A stretch of DNA of 42,026 bases. Origin: Cylindrobasidium torrendii FP15055 ss-10 (lineage: Eukaryota; Basidiomycota; Agaricomycetes; Agaricales; Physalacriaceae). The stretch's first letter is position 1. The number at the start of each line of letters is the position of its first letter. Location: NCBI GenBank assembly GCA_000934385.1, contig KN880643.1, positions 1 to 42,026 on the forward strand, in the 5' to 3' direction. A program made the translations under genes and the position numbers. Below are positions 1 through 10,215 of the stretch, piece after piece. The notes under the pieces were generated by a model. That model had not been told where the DNA came from. It did no database searches and saw only the letters and a program-made list of their open reading frames with translations.

Positions 1-90
1 CCCGAGGCTTGTGCCCAGTCCTAGGCCGTGGAGGCTGGCATACATGATATATGTTGCACGTGATTTAATCCCCGCCCTCCTGGGCGCGAT

Positions 91-122
91 GTTATTAACG
101 TGTCACGTGACAGGTTAATAAC
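91..122. repeat. 32-bp near-perfect palindrome with CACGTG core
   Basis: The outer 9-bp arms (GTTATTAAC and GTTAATAAC) are exact reverse complements. The centre, TGTCACGTGACA at 101-112, is a perfect palindrome containing an E-box CACGTG. One base pair between arms and centre mismatches. It lies in the genomic flank 70 bp outside the left end of the transposon. It could be a dimer-binding site or the scar of another element; the sequence does not decide. Confidence 0.6.
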
Positions 123-191
123 TGAGAATAATCGATTTCGGGAAAAACCACCTGTTTTTCCCGCGGCCCTAGGACTCTGACGCCTACCTTA

Positions 192-254
192 TGACACTCG
201 CCAAACAGAACTAGCAACCCCGGTGCAATGACGTCACCGTTCCAAATCCGGTGG
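192..254 (+). repeat. Left terminal inverted repeat (63 bp)
   Basis: This is the exact reverse complement of 3388-3450; identity ends at CCGGTGG on the inner side. It includes the octamer TGACGTCA at 229-236, a perfect CRE/ATF-type palindrome. Confidence 0.93.
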
Positions 255-606
255 GCAGGGCGGGCGATGGCAGCGCCGTGGGCGGACAGCATGAGATATG
301 GAAACCGAGTTACAGAATTGGTCGTTAGATTAACGTGAATTATCTGAGCCAAGTTTCATTGCAAATAAAGAGTATCTGAGAGAGCCTTGTGAGATCTCTA
401 AATGCACAAATACCGAAATTTATACTTCTTATTTCTCGAACCGCAGAAATTCTTCAAAATATGGTAGTTAAATATTATAAGAGAGAATCAGACATCCTGT
501 AATAGCACTAGCTACAAAGTTGAATTCACCGCCGTGAGCGCTAAGCACACACTTTGTGCGTGATCGAGACTCGGCTTTTTCTTCGTTCAACTACCACCGC
601 GGCCCC

Positions 607-3285
607 ATGCCAAAGAAAAGGAAGCCAGCGAACCATGAGGATAATCTTCCATGGAAGAAGAGACGCGCTCTGACAATTACTATACCGGGAGGACGGATGG
701 GGAATGGGAACCAGGTGCGTACTTGGCGAATTTGACAGCTATTTTCTGAAGCCAGCAGTTCCCGAGTCCTGTACGGACTCCGACATCTGCAGGGAAAATG
801 GACTGGACGGACAAGGAGAACTCACCAAGCAAGGTGTGTTCTCACTTTATTTGCGGGATGCCCACTGACCTCTGAGTTGTTATAGCACTCATTGGATACG
901 ACACCATCCCGCTTCCAACGTCATACTCCCAGCGTTGGCTTTTCCCCATACCGTAGGACCTCTCGTAGCCCCCCTTCGTCACCGACTAGGGGCTCAAAGG
1001 CTACCCCGCGGCCACTGGAAATGCCGTCCCCAGGGCCAAGTAGGACATTATCCCCAATACCCAGTTCTTCCTCCTTGCCAATTACCAATGAAAATTTCGC
1101 CTTTCGAGTATTCCAAGCCCGCCCATCCTTGTCCCCTACCGGGCCACCGCCATATTCTATGATGACCTCGACAATATCCAGCTTCAACCTCGATCCTGCC
1201 CCTCCGCCGCCTCTCCCGTCGCCTCCTGCTGTAGACTTGCCCCATTTCGAGCCTCAGGATGTGAATGCTCGTGTCAAGTTCCTCATGAATCGAGCCAACG
1301 CATTGCGCCAACACACTGTTCCAGGTGCTGAGAATAGTGTTGCTGTGCCCTCAGCTTCGAGCCCGGTGCTACACCCACGCAGAGCTGTAGGACACGGGCC
1401 ATCTGTCGAGGCAGTTGCTGCCGCTGGCTCCCATTTTGGTCGCATACTGGAACCGCCACGAGGGCCCAACACTCTGGGTACTAAGTCGTCAACATTGCCC
1501 GGCGAGGCTGGTGTACGAGTCAGTGACATGCATCGCCTCGTGCGCCTTTTCACAACAAGCGGAAGTCCTTTTTACGGCCAGTGGACCAAGGCGGCGGAGG
1601 AAGTGGCGCGCGCTGAAGGACGAGGAATTACAAGCTGGTCTCGACGGTTGAAGACGTGGGTGACAGATTATCTTGAGGACCCTACGCTTCTCCCGTACGA
1701 CAACTGGGGACTACACTCTAGGACACATCCACCCGTTGCCAACGAGGAATTCCGTGACGGTTTATGCAGTTATATCACCGCACTGGAAGACTACTTCACG
1801 GCTGCTCAAGTCATGGAATGGACAAATCGTGAAGAAACAAAGCAACACTTCGGCTACACAAAGTCAATATCGGAGTCAACAGCTAATCGCTGGCTACAGG
1901 GTAAGAATACATATGTGCTTTGATAATGCCCAACTCAACAAGTCATCTAGAACTGGGCTATGTTTTTGGGAAAGGGAATCAAGCAACATATTGTGACCGT
2001 CACGAAGATGCAGATGTTGTCGAGTATCGCCAGACATTGTATCTACCCCGTCTAATGCAAAGACTCAAGTCAGCTCGCCAATACGACAATGATGGCTGCC
2101 TTGAAAATGCAGACAATATTCCCAGCGACCCCATCACGCTCTGGTTCCATGACGAGTCAACCTTTGACCAGAATGACCAACGCGATTTAGGCTGGAGACC
2201 TTTCGATGCGCCGGCAAAATTGCAGCCAAAAACCAAGGGAGAGTCGGTCATGGCGACTGACTTTGTCTCTGCGGAGTACGGATGGCTGCGTTCTCGCAAT
2301 GGTTCTGATCGTGCGCGGGTCATATTTTGTGCAGGTAAAGGACGACAAGGCTATTTCACAAATGAGCATATCTGCGAACAATTTCGACATGCAGTCGCTA
2401 TAGCCAAAGAACATTACCCCCATGACCGTCACATCTTCATGTACGACAATGCTCGAACCCACACTGCACGCCCACGAGATGCACCGTCGGCCACAACAAT
2501 GACAAAGAAGATTGGGGGCAAAGTCGGGAAGACTCGCACCAAGGTGGTCAATGGAGTGCCAATCTACGCAAGCACAGACGGGAATGCGAAACCCGTGAAA
2601 GAGCGAGTGCGGATGGCAGATGGCTGGTGGATGGATGGCGAGATACGCATGGTTCAGTCGTTCTATCGCGAGGATGGACTGTTCAAGGGTACACCGCAGG
2701 TACTCAAGGAACGCAAGATGGACTGGGCTGCTCGACTCCGCTTCAAGTGCGACAAGTTCCAATGCCCTTCACGTCCTCCCGGTCAGAAACCTCGGTGCTG
2801 CCAGTCGCGTGTACTATACGAAGAGCCGGATTTTTCAGATCCTCGCACTGCCCTCCAGGTCATTGCGGAAGAGTTGGGTGTTGAGGTCGACTATTTACCG
2901 CCCTTCCACTGTGAACTCACATTTATTGAGTCATGCTGGAACTACTCAAAGCGGGTGTATCGCATGGCGGAGCGACCAAGCAACGAGCAGCAGATGAAAG
3001 CATTGATTGAGCATAGTATGGATGCAATTCCCATTGAGGTTATGCGCAGGTAAGCATGCACACGTTCTCAGGTTCCTTTGATCTAAATCCTCTATATGTA
3101 GATTTTCTCGACGCTGCCTGAAGTTTGCAGATGCATATCTCAGTGGGCTCAATGGAAAGTGGGCCGCATGGGCTGCAAAAAAATATCATGGCCATCGTGA
3201 GTGCCCACCAAGTCTCTGGGAAGACAAAGCCGAGGAAGAGCAGAAGGAGCTGGAACGTCGAAATAGTAGACAGATGAGAGGCTAA
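607..3285 (+). CDS. DDE transposase of the element, five exons
   Basis: The model is exons 607-714, 759-833, 886-1900, 1951-3049 and 3102-3285, joined by introns of 44, 52, 50 and 52 bp with GT-AG ends, giving 826 aa with every phase consistent. The N terminus begins MPKKRK, an SV40-type nuclear signal, followed by KKRR. A proline/serine-rich stretch follows, then a probable DNA-binding region (about residues 230-400). The catalytic core has D467 in FHDEST, D565 in MYDNARTH and E726 in ELTFIESCW, which are IS630/Tc1-mariner signatures. The D565-E726 gap is 161 residues, far above the usual ~34. It holds a Cys cluster (C-x4-C-x10-CC) that I recall from this agaricomycete transposase family. 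The protein should cut and rejoin the TIRs in the nucleus. The family name is uncertain; the transposase identity is secure. Confidence 0.88.
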
Positions 3286-3387
3286 AATATGAAATGATAT
3301 ATAACTATCCTTCAGCCGAAAATATCTTCTAGTGTTTACACCGGTGTAGAGCAGATTTTGCAAGACATAAACGGGATGTGGCGCAAG

Positions 3388-3450
3388 CCACCGGATTTGG
3401 AACGGTGACGTCATTGCACCGGGGTTGCTAGTTCTGTTTGGCGAGTGTCA
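3388..3450 (-). repeat. Right terminal inverted repeat (63 bp)
   Basis: This is the exact reverse complement of 192-254 and carries the same TGACGTCA octamer at 3406-3413. The base after it begins the flanking TA (3451-3452). Confidence 0.93.
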
Positions 3451-3452
3451 TA

Positions 3453-3914
3453 CATGACCAGTAGCATCGCGATCAGCTGACCTACCATCAGGACTAACGT
3501 CATCTTCAGTGCTCCCCCTTATGTAAGTTCTCTCTCACAATCAGCTTGAAGCTTGAAGCTTGAAGCCCGAAGAACGTCCTTGGACATTAAATTCATAGCT
3601 GTGGGAGATGAGCGCTTCATGCGCCAGGGATTCAAGGAAAGCGCGACAGACCCGGCAAGCTTCCCGTATTCCAAAGTCTCTTTACTTGCCGCTCTCCCAG
3701 CGCTCTCCCGTCTCATATTCCACGCCATCGTTTCTACATCCCTCAGCGCTCTTCGACCGGGTGTCTTGCTGCCTAGCCTCGGCTTCATGACTGAACTCCG
3801 GACATCGAATTCGCGTCTATCCAAAAAGTCAGAACGTACAAAACTCACTAACGTTAGCCCAACATACAAATACACGTAGAAATACAGAGTTCATAAGGTA
3901 TACATATCCGAAAT
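3453..3914. other. Intergenic stretch with 7-bp tandem repeat
   Basis: A short tandem repeat, unit AGCTTGA repeated just over three times, begins at 3543. Both strands are open over roughly 3519-3879 (118 codons on minus, 108 on plus). Neither product resembles a known family, and overlapping open frames on both strands are expected by chance in this composition, so I call no gene here. Confidence 0.5.
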
Positions 3915-4838
3915 TCAATTTCCTGGTTGTACACATCTTCTCTTCTTCACGCGCTCCAAAATGCTCTCGAGGTCATCATCCACCGCATGCGCTCTCTTCT
4001 CCGCCGCCTTCCTGAGATCAAATTCTTGAATAGCCCTCTGCTTGTAGTGGTTGGCACGGTTCTCCTGATAAACACATGCATCTGCCGAGGTCTTTACTCG
4101 CGCCTGGCTCTGTGCCAGCGCCTTCTCCATCTCCATCACTCTCCGTTCGAGCTCTTCTTTGTCCTTTGCCCACGCTTCCTTCTCTGTCTCGTACCGCTCC
4201 TCTGCATCCTGCGTCCATCCAGCCTTCTCGGCGCGTAGAAGTGCACACTCCCGCTGCAGCTCGGCGTTCTCGGCCTGAACACTTGCATGCTCCCGCTTCA
4301 GTGCGTCGAACTGCTCGAATTCATGCGCAAGCTGGTCATGTAGCGACCACCTGCGCTCGACCTTCTCGTGCTTCACTGTGTGAGGTGGTGGCTCCCGCGT
4401 CTCTGATGGCGGCGGTCGTGTCTCTGATGGCAATGACCGCTCCCGCCGCGTCTCAGACGGTTCCCTCAGTGTTGTGGGTGACCCATTCGCCCTCTCGGCC
4501 TGCAGAAGCTGCATGTTGTATGCCGGCCGTATCTCTGCTGCCATAGGCGTATCCGGCACAGAGGGGGACGGCGGGATGCGCATGCGCTGTGCTAGACGCG
4601 GTTCTGCCTGCTCTGAAGGAAGCGGCGGCGTGCGCGGTCTGTTTCGGCGAGGCCCCGTAGGTGTCGTGCGCGTTGGCGTCGGCGACGGCATCCGTCGAGA
4701 ATTGCCATTGGGATGGGATTGTCTCGGTTGGCCAATATGCGGGCGCTTGCAGTAAGGAGAGCGGCACTCGCCATACATGTATGCTCTACATGGCTCGTCT
4801 TTTCCAACGCCATTCGATTTTTTTCGACTTCTTGTCAT
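3915..4838 (-). CDS. CCCH zinc-finger coiled-coil protein 1
   Basis: This is a single-exon gene of 307 aa. One CCCH finger lies at residues 17-34 (C17, C25, C30, H34; C-x7-C-x4-C-x3-H, one residue shorter in the second gap than its paralogues). A disordered Pro/Ser/Arg linker follows, with three PSETR repeats at about 127-147. A psi-K-x-E motif (VKHE, 155-158) comes next, then a coiled coil from about 165 to 295, ending in the basic tail KKRR. CCCH fingers usually bind RNA, but a single finger may serve another role. It is a clear paralogue of the genes at 12239-13315 and 31885-33987, sharing the linker motif, a RRWSLHDQLAHE / DRWALYKRLGHE segment and the tail. It lies just downstream of an F-box relic on the same strand. 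Function is unknown. Confidence 0.8.
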   Translation of the reverse strand: MTRSRKKSNGVGKDEPCRAYMYGECRSPYCKRPHIGQPRQSHPNGNSRRMPSPTPTRTTPTGPRRNRPRTPPLPSEQAEPRLAQRMRIPPSPSVPDTPMAAEIRPAYNMQLLQAERANGSPTTLREPSETRRERSLPSETRPPPSETREPPPHTVKHEKVERRWSLHDQLAHEFEQFDALKREHASVQAENAELQRECALLRAEKAGWTQDAEERYETEKEAWAKDKEELERRVMEMEKALAQSQARVKTSADACVYQENRANHYKQRAIQEFDLRKAAEKRAHAVDDDLESILERVKKRRCVQPGN

Positions 4839-5035
4839 TGGTGAGCTAGGCGGGTTTCTGGCGGTGGTGAAAGAAAGAGTGAAAGAAAGATAGGGTTAAG
4901 CCGATCATGGAGTCGGAGGGCGCGATCTGCAATGTCTGTGCCTGTCAGATACACCGATACCAATTTTCCCCGCGTTTGTGCTTATGGCCATTGCAGAGCC
5001 CGGCGCCGACAAAAAGCAAGCATATTGCAAGAACG

Positions 5036-5567
5036 CTACGAAAATCTGTGCTCTACACGGTAATGGTACAGCACTTGTAGTCCCTTTTCCATTCACAATT
5101 CTAGCGAGTCAGTCATGTCCGCTTCAATTCGTGCAATTCATTCACCTTCAGACCTCAGCCCGGTGCTGGTTTCCGACGGGATGCCACTGTAAAACGAGAT
5201 CGTTTTGAGAGGCAGCTAACCACTTCATCCAATGCAACAAGTAGGAGGCGCACGACCGCAAGGCTTCTTAAGCCAAACGACAAATGCTTGAGCTCGCGGA
5301 GACTGGCTACCGAGGGACAGCCTGGATCAGACTGATGCACCAGCGATTCGAGTTCGCATATGCTCTCCATGTAGAGGCCTTGTGCATTTGGAGTCGCGCG
5401 CTGAGGGATGTCCCTAATGATGTTCGCCTTCCCAAACGATAGCGAGAGTTCAATAACGGATGAAGGGAGGACGCAAGGCGTTCGCCCTCACCATAGCCCC
5501 AGTTGGCGTTGATGATGTCCGAGAGTGCGTAATGACGGGAGGTTGTATCGTTTGAATAACCAGGCAT
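5036..5567 (-). pseudogene. F-box family relic, C-terminal third only
   Basis: Only the C-terminal part of an F-box gene remains, spread over three frames. Recognisable pieces on the minus strand are WLFKRYNLPSLRTL near 5545, LPSSVIELSLSFG near 5450, RATPNAQGLYME near 5390, SVASLRELKHLSFG near 5300 and a terminal LQVLYHYRVEHRFS ending at the TAG at 5036-5038. Each matches a block in the same order in the intact copies. No F-box region precedes it; homology stops about 20 bp from the end of F-box gene A. It is a decayed tandem copy truncated at its 5' side. Confidence 0.85.
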
Positions 5568-5584
5568 AATGGTAATGTGAAATA

Positions 5585-7075
5585 CTATGCAAACTTGTGC
5601 TCTACAGTGGAATGATATATTACTCGTATTCCGTCATTCATCCAAGAGCCGAGCGAGTCAGCCATCTCTTCCTGTATGTACGTAGTCCATTCACCTTCAG
5701 GTATCATGTTCTCATCCTCGTCCTGAATGCTACGGTAGAATGATATTGCCTCGAGAGGCAGATCATAATCTTGAAGCATTTTCAATACATTATTGAATTC
5801 GAGGCCGATGAACTGATCATCCCCGACCGCGAATGACAAGTGCTTGATTTGACGGAGACAAGGTACCGAAGGGCGTGCTGAAGGAGAACAGTACACCAGG
5901 GAATCCGGGTCTTCTTTGCCCTCGATATGAAGACTCTGCACGTTTGGAGTTGCAAGGAGAATATTCCTGATGTCGTCGGCGAAGCTAAACGACAGTGACA
6001 GTTCAATCACGGACGGGAGGGAGAACGCGAATGAGGGATATTCGTCTTCTTCATATGTGCGATTAGGGTCGATGATGACGAGGGTGCGTAGAGAGGTAAA
6101 GCTATATCGAGTGAATAGCCATGTATGGGGGTCCGAGCCTAGGACGCCCTCGGTATTGTCGTGTTCTAGGCGTCTGACATTGGGAAGAATAGTGCCCTTG
6201 GGATTAGGGACCTCACTATAGTTGTTGTGCAGAGTGAAAGTGTCTTCTATAACGACGAGCTCCTCAAGGTTCTCCATGCGCGCGATGAATTCAAGGTCCG
6301 TGTCGATGGACCTGTACTGCGTTATCTGAAGCCATGGAACAACGAGGCCAGAGTCAATGCTAGTGCACTGTACTTCGAGATTCCGGAGGCAGGGTGCCAA
6401 GATAGTTGTAGGCGTTTGACTGCACCACATGTCCAGCGCGAGGTGGGTAAGGCGCGGGAAAAGGCGGTCGACAAAAATGTTATCTTGAGCAGGGCCGCCG
6501 TGATAACATTCTATGCGGAGGAAGCGCCATCGACGAGTTGTTTGGGGGAGTAAAGCAAGATGAGTGGCACAGGCAGAGTGGTCGAAGCAGATGCGTAATG
6601 GAAGTGGCTCTGAACGCTGTATGCACAGTTCTATCCTCCTAGCGCGTTTTGGGTTGTCTAGGTCTTTGAACGGTACACAAAATGAAGACCATAAACACGG
6701 AAGAGACAGGGAGAGGGCGCGCCAGTTCCGGCACACCTGCGGGAGGGTCCAAGGAGAATCAAGATGGTCGGTCAATCGCGGGATGGAATCCTCTGCGATG
6801 CCATCTGCGAGACTGCAGGGTGTAGTATACATAAATATCAGTGCAAGTATGTCGTCCGGGATGTATCGCATCGGATGAAGAACGGAATCCAATAATGAAA
6901 TCATGGCTGCTATGTCGGAAAGACGAGCGTCCTGGATGGTCGGTAGATTCTGTTCCGCGCGCAGTTGAATTAGAAGCGCATCGATGGCCTGCAATTCCTC
7001 TTCGGACGGCACTTGGTTCGAGTTGAAGAGTATTTCTCGTAAATTTACGGCGGAGGCAATGGCAAGATGAGGCAT
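5585..7075 (-). CDS. F-box protein A (intact)
   Basis: This is a single-exon gene. I start it at 7075, giving MPHLA and 496 aa, because every paralogue begins M(A/S/P)HLA at this point; the open frame upstream to 7270 has no family match. A short heptad-like helix (about 20-65) precedes the F-box. The F-box starts at MRYIPDDILALIF (about residue 70) and runs through VCRNWRALSLSLP. The rest is a degenerate leucine-rich region with LPSVIELSLSF and LLATPNVQSLHIEG. Such proteins are expected to dock on Skp1 in an SCF ubiquitin ligase and present targets through the C-terminal part; the target is unknown. The upstream element GGCCCGATCAGAGCC lies about 50-65 bp before the ATG. Confidence 0.85.
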   Translation of the reverse strand: MPHLAIASAVNLREILFNSNQVPSEEELQAIDALLIQLRAEQNLPTIQDARLSDIAAMISLLDSVLHPMRYIPDDILALIFMYTTPCSLADGIAEDSIPRLTDHLDSPWTLPQVCRNWRALSLSLPCLWSSFCVPFKDLDNPKRARRIELCIQRSEPLPLRICFDHSACATHLALLPQTTRRWRFLRIECYHGGPAQDNIFVDRLFPRLTHLALDMWCSQTPTTILAPCLRNLEVQCTSIDSGLVVPWLQITQYRSIDTDLEFIARMENLEELVVIEDTFTLHNNYSEVPNPKGTILPNVRRLEHDNTEGVLGSDPHTWLFTRYSFTSLRTLVIIDPNRTYEEDEYPSFAFSLPSVIELSLSFSFADDIRNILLATPNVQSLHIEGKEDPDSLVYCSPSARPSVPCLRQIKHLSFAVGDDQFIGLEFNNVLKMLQDYDLPLEAISFYRSIQDEDENMIPEGEWTTYIQEEMADSLGSWMNDGIRVIYHSTVEHKFA

Positions 7076-7125
7076 CTTGGTGGGGGGTCTGCAAGCTCTT
7101 GGCACTTGAGTTTGACGGAACAGTC

Positions 7126-7140
7126 GGCTCTGATCGGGCC
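7126..7140 (-). promoter_or_regulatory. Shared F-box upstream element (copy A)
   Basis: On the coding strand it reads GGCCCGATCAGAGCC, about 50-65 bp before the ATG of F-box gene A. It matches GGMCCGATCARAGSC found before copies B, F and, less fully, G. It may be a binding site or simply conserved leader sequence. Confidence 0.45.
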
Positions 7141-7443
7141 GTTGACCCACCGATCTGATGTGTACTCGGACAGCAGCAGCTGTAGACTGTAGTAGTACTT
7201 TGCTCGGTAGGTGATATACAGGCCCGGGAATAGTTAGGCTACCTGGACAAACTTCCCAAGGGCCATACAAAGGCGAGGAGGATTAATAAAAATTAAATAT
7301 CCAGGAACAAGTGATTCTACTACGCAGTCTTTGAACCAGGTATTGGTATACTAAATACAAAACTGTCCCTCGACGTCTTTCGCCTTAAAGATAGGTCAAC
7401 GTGCTTTTCCTCCCCGACGAACACTTCCTACGGATTTTCTTAC

Positions 7444-9039
7444 TTATCGGACCTTTGACCACACCTCCACGGTCACATAGTGCCACACATAGTGCGTCCA
7501 CCCCTCCAACACACCTGCACCCGTCATGATGTGCAAGCAGTCCGAGGCAACATGCGCGTCGGGGCGCAACCGCGCCGGGCGGTCAATACCCAGGAAGTGC
7601 ACGTTCGGGAAAGAAGGAGAGGACAAGACGCGCTGGAGAAACGTCAGCGACAATCGCAAAACAAGGTTGGATATGTACCTCGAAGACATCATTATACTGC
7701 CAGATGTTTCCCCAGTTATACCAGAACCAGCGCATAGGCTGGATATCTGTCCACGCCTTCTTGTGGTCATGGCAGTCCTCATGTCCAGGCAGGTACGCCC
7801 GGATTACAACCTGCCGCGGGGCCTTCTTTCCGTTTGCTTGTACGACACCACCAGCTGGATTGCCTGTCAGTGTGACGACAGAGCTGACTGGCGGGAGACT
7901 CACATTTACGCCCACCCTGCGACTCGTCCAACGCGTCCTGGACATCCCCAGCCCACTTTGTCATGGCCTGTTCAAAGAACGCGACGACACCATCGATCCC
8001 GTACCCCTCGCTGGCCTTGCTTTCATCCCGATATCCAGCAAAGAGTGTAGTCGTCCAGTGACCCCCCGTGCTCGCCACCATCGTCCCGTAGTTTGCTTCA
8101 GGCAGCGGTTTCTGGAACAACTCTCTCACATAATCGAAATCCAATGACCAAGCGGCCTCTTTGGAAAACAATTTGAAGCCCTCGTCTTCCGTGGTCGTGT
8201 CGACAGCTGCGGTGTACATCTCTGGGTATTTGTCGCGATGAAGCTCCTCAAGCTGTGGTTGGTTGAGTAGTAGGTCGACGCGCCTGAATGTGACGAGTGG
8301 TGTTCCAGTCAGGTTGAATCCCTTGGGTAAGCGTAACGCACGCCCAAGAATGTTTGACGAGGTGAGGAGCGGTGAGGCAGGATTGAGATACAGGTGCTGA
8401 GGCCATGCCCGGTCGAAATAAGGGTTCGCGACATAATCTGGAGTGGCGAGGACGTGGGGGTAGAGCATGCATGACAGAGAGAAGAAGTGGTTCTCCGTAA
8501 CGGAGTCTACTCTCGTCAGAACGAATGAAATGAGTTCAGACGCAGAACGTACCTCCGATGAGCAACCATCCACCCTTCTCGACTAGATCCAGCACCATTT
8601 CCTCCTTCCGCCACTTCCTTAGTTCGCACTGCTCCTCGGGAGGGACCCAGTCCCAGTTGTCGACATCGGGCCAACGCCCGTACTGACTTGGCTTGTCCGC
8701 TGCTAGATGCCACCAGAACTCGCGATTCGACGCACATCCCTCGAAGCCTGCCATTGAGATGATGTCTTCTCTTTCCCGGACTTCACGATGAGGAGCAGGG
8801 GATATTGGCTGTCCAGACGCATCGACAGCACTGTGGTTTAGGTTACGAGATGCATCGTACACCCATTGCCCGGCATTGTACGCTTGTGGTGGACACGGCG
8901 CGCGCTTTCGCCCACTGCCAGAGGCCCATGAGGAAAATGTGGATGAAGTCGTGTGACGGTAAGACCAAAGCAGGAGGAGTACGACGCAGAAACCGCCGAC
9001 AGCAACAGCTCGCACTAGAGGTTTGGGAGTTGCGACCAT
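7444..9039 (-). CDS. PC-esterase/TBL-like SGNH acyltransferase, type II membrane protein
   Basis: Four exons on the minus strand (9039-8553, 8506-7904, 7863-7679, 7632-7444) with 46-, 40- and 46-bp introns encode 487 aa. Residues about 10-28 form a signal anchor (AVAVGGFCVVLLLLW), so the bulk should face the Golgi or ER lumen. The motif GDSVTENHFF, created exactly at the first splice junction, supplies the GDS nucleophile block. Near the C terminus DCLHIMTGAG fits the D-x-x-H motif of the PC-esterase family (plant TBL/Pmr5, Cas1p). Other conserved-looking blocks are GHWTTTLF, RAYLPGHEDCH and IDRPARLRPDAH. By family analogy it would O-acetylate or de-acetylate a secreted glycan; the substrate is unknown. 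The divergent neighbour is the kinase gene at 10216. Confidence 0.75.
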
Positions 9040-10215
9040 GATGGCAGGCGCTCGAGTTGCGCGCTGATAGATGTATTGAGTGTGACTCTATATGATCTGT
9101 ATTGGGTGAAGGAAAAGAGGGTGCTTCAAGGGATGGCGTGCGCGTATTCGGGTACCTTCCCAAGAGTGTCTTGCGGCGCGTCTATGATGATTTTCCGTGT
9201 CGGGGAAGGCGCAGGCGGCCAGAATCAGCTCTAGACGTTGGGTGGAAGCAGAGAAACGACCGTCAGTCGTCGTGGTCGTCGTGGTCGGCTGTCAACCCCC
9301 ATTTTCATTCCATTTGTCGCCACGATCAATCAATGATGTCATCGATATTCTCGCACTTGTGCTGTATTTTTGGATTCGGCCCGACGCCCGCTCCCCATGG
9401 GGTGAACCCCTACAAAAGCGAGAGGTATAATCAGATAAAAAAGCAAGGTATAGGAAGAAAATAGCGAGCAGCAGGCGCAGAAAAAAGAAAACGTCGCTGA
9501 CTGTTGCGGACATGGCTCTTGGAGTCTGTGGAGCAGAAGCATCTTTGGAGTGCTGCGCGCCGGCTTTCAACGACCCGGGTCCCGCGTGGCTAGGGACTGA
9601 TTGCCGGAGGTTTTCTGACATTGACGTCTTTGGTTCGATTCTGAGATGACTTTTCTCGTCAGTGTGCTCGCCGAGTCTCTGCGAGAAATGTACGCGTTCG
9701 CTAGACATGTTCGGGGCTCGCAAGATGACTGTCTACTACCTCTTGCGCGTGCACCGTCCTCACGTACCTCGTATTTGTACTTTTGTAGAAGAGCGCATCT
9801 CACAAAAAGCTCCCACTCGCGCAAAACGTCCGCGTTCTAAACCGGATCGCATCACGATATTATGTACTACAAAGTTAACAATGTAGTCGCCGTGTAGAAA
9901 ATGCTTGCGAAGGAGTGTATTATAGAGGCAAAAAATACGATCCTTGGGTTTGAGCAAGCGACTGGTACGATTGGCTTTAGATTAACTCTCTGACAGGGAC
10001 ATATGTTGCCTCGGGGCTCGTACATGATGTAGTGCATCTACCCACATTTACTCACGTGAGCAACACGTGATGGGAAGACCACCGATCGTGCCACGGTGTC
10101 CATCAATGACCACAGGCCATGTAGCGATGACAATGCAATGCCTTGCGCACGTTTTAGACTTTGTTCAACAACTTCATCATCTTCATACCACTCAACTTCA
10201 AGTCTCCCAAAATCC
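9040..10215. other. Divergent intergenic region with paired E-boxes
   Basis: These 1.2 kb lie between two divergent genes. Short open frames such as 9646-9840 have no family resemblance. The only structured signal I see is the E-box pair at 10053-10069. Several upstream ATGs precede the chosen kinase start. Confidence 0.5.
10051..10069. promoter_or_regulatory. Two CACGTG E-boxes 11 bp apart
   Basis: CACGTG occurs at 10053-10058, inside the perfect palindrome CTCACGTGAG (10051-10060), and again at 10064-10069. The 11-bp offset is about one helical turn, so both sites would face the same side of the DNA. They lie about 150 bp before the kinase ATG. Basic helix-loop-helix factors bind such sites; use here is inferred. 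Confidence 0.4.

Larger units (their letters stand above)
192..3450 (+). mobile_element. Complete Tc1/mariner-superfamily-like DNA transposon (3,259 bp)
   Basis: The element starts TGACACTCGCC and ends GGCGAGTGTCA. Both ends carry 63-bp inverted repeats that match at every base I compared. A TA dinucleotide borders each side (190-191 and 3451-3452), as expected for TA target-site duplication in the IS630-Tc1-mariner superfamily. Inside is one five-exon transposase gene on the plus strand with no stop codon inside the inferred exons. Perfect TIRs, an intact TSD and an open gene together suggest a recent, possibly still active insertion. Roughly 350 bp of non-coding sequence lies between the left TIR and the first ATG, and about 100 bp between the stop and the right TIR. 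Confidence 0.9.

Noticed and set aside
95..352. Minus-strand open frame of 85 codons across the transposon left end
   Set aside because: It runs through the palindrome, the TA site and the TIR, so it is a chance frame created by the insertion.
3519..3879. A gene in the open frames on both strands after the transposon
   Set aside because: Both strands are equally open, no motif is recognisable and no splice structure or paralogue supports either.
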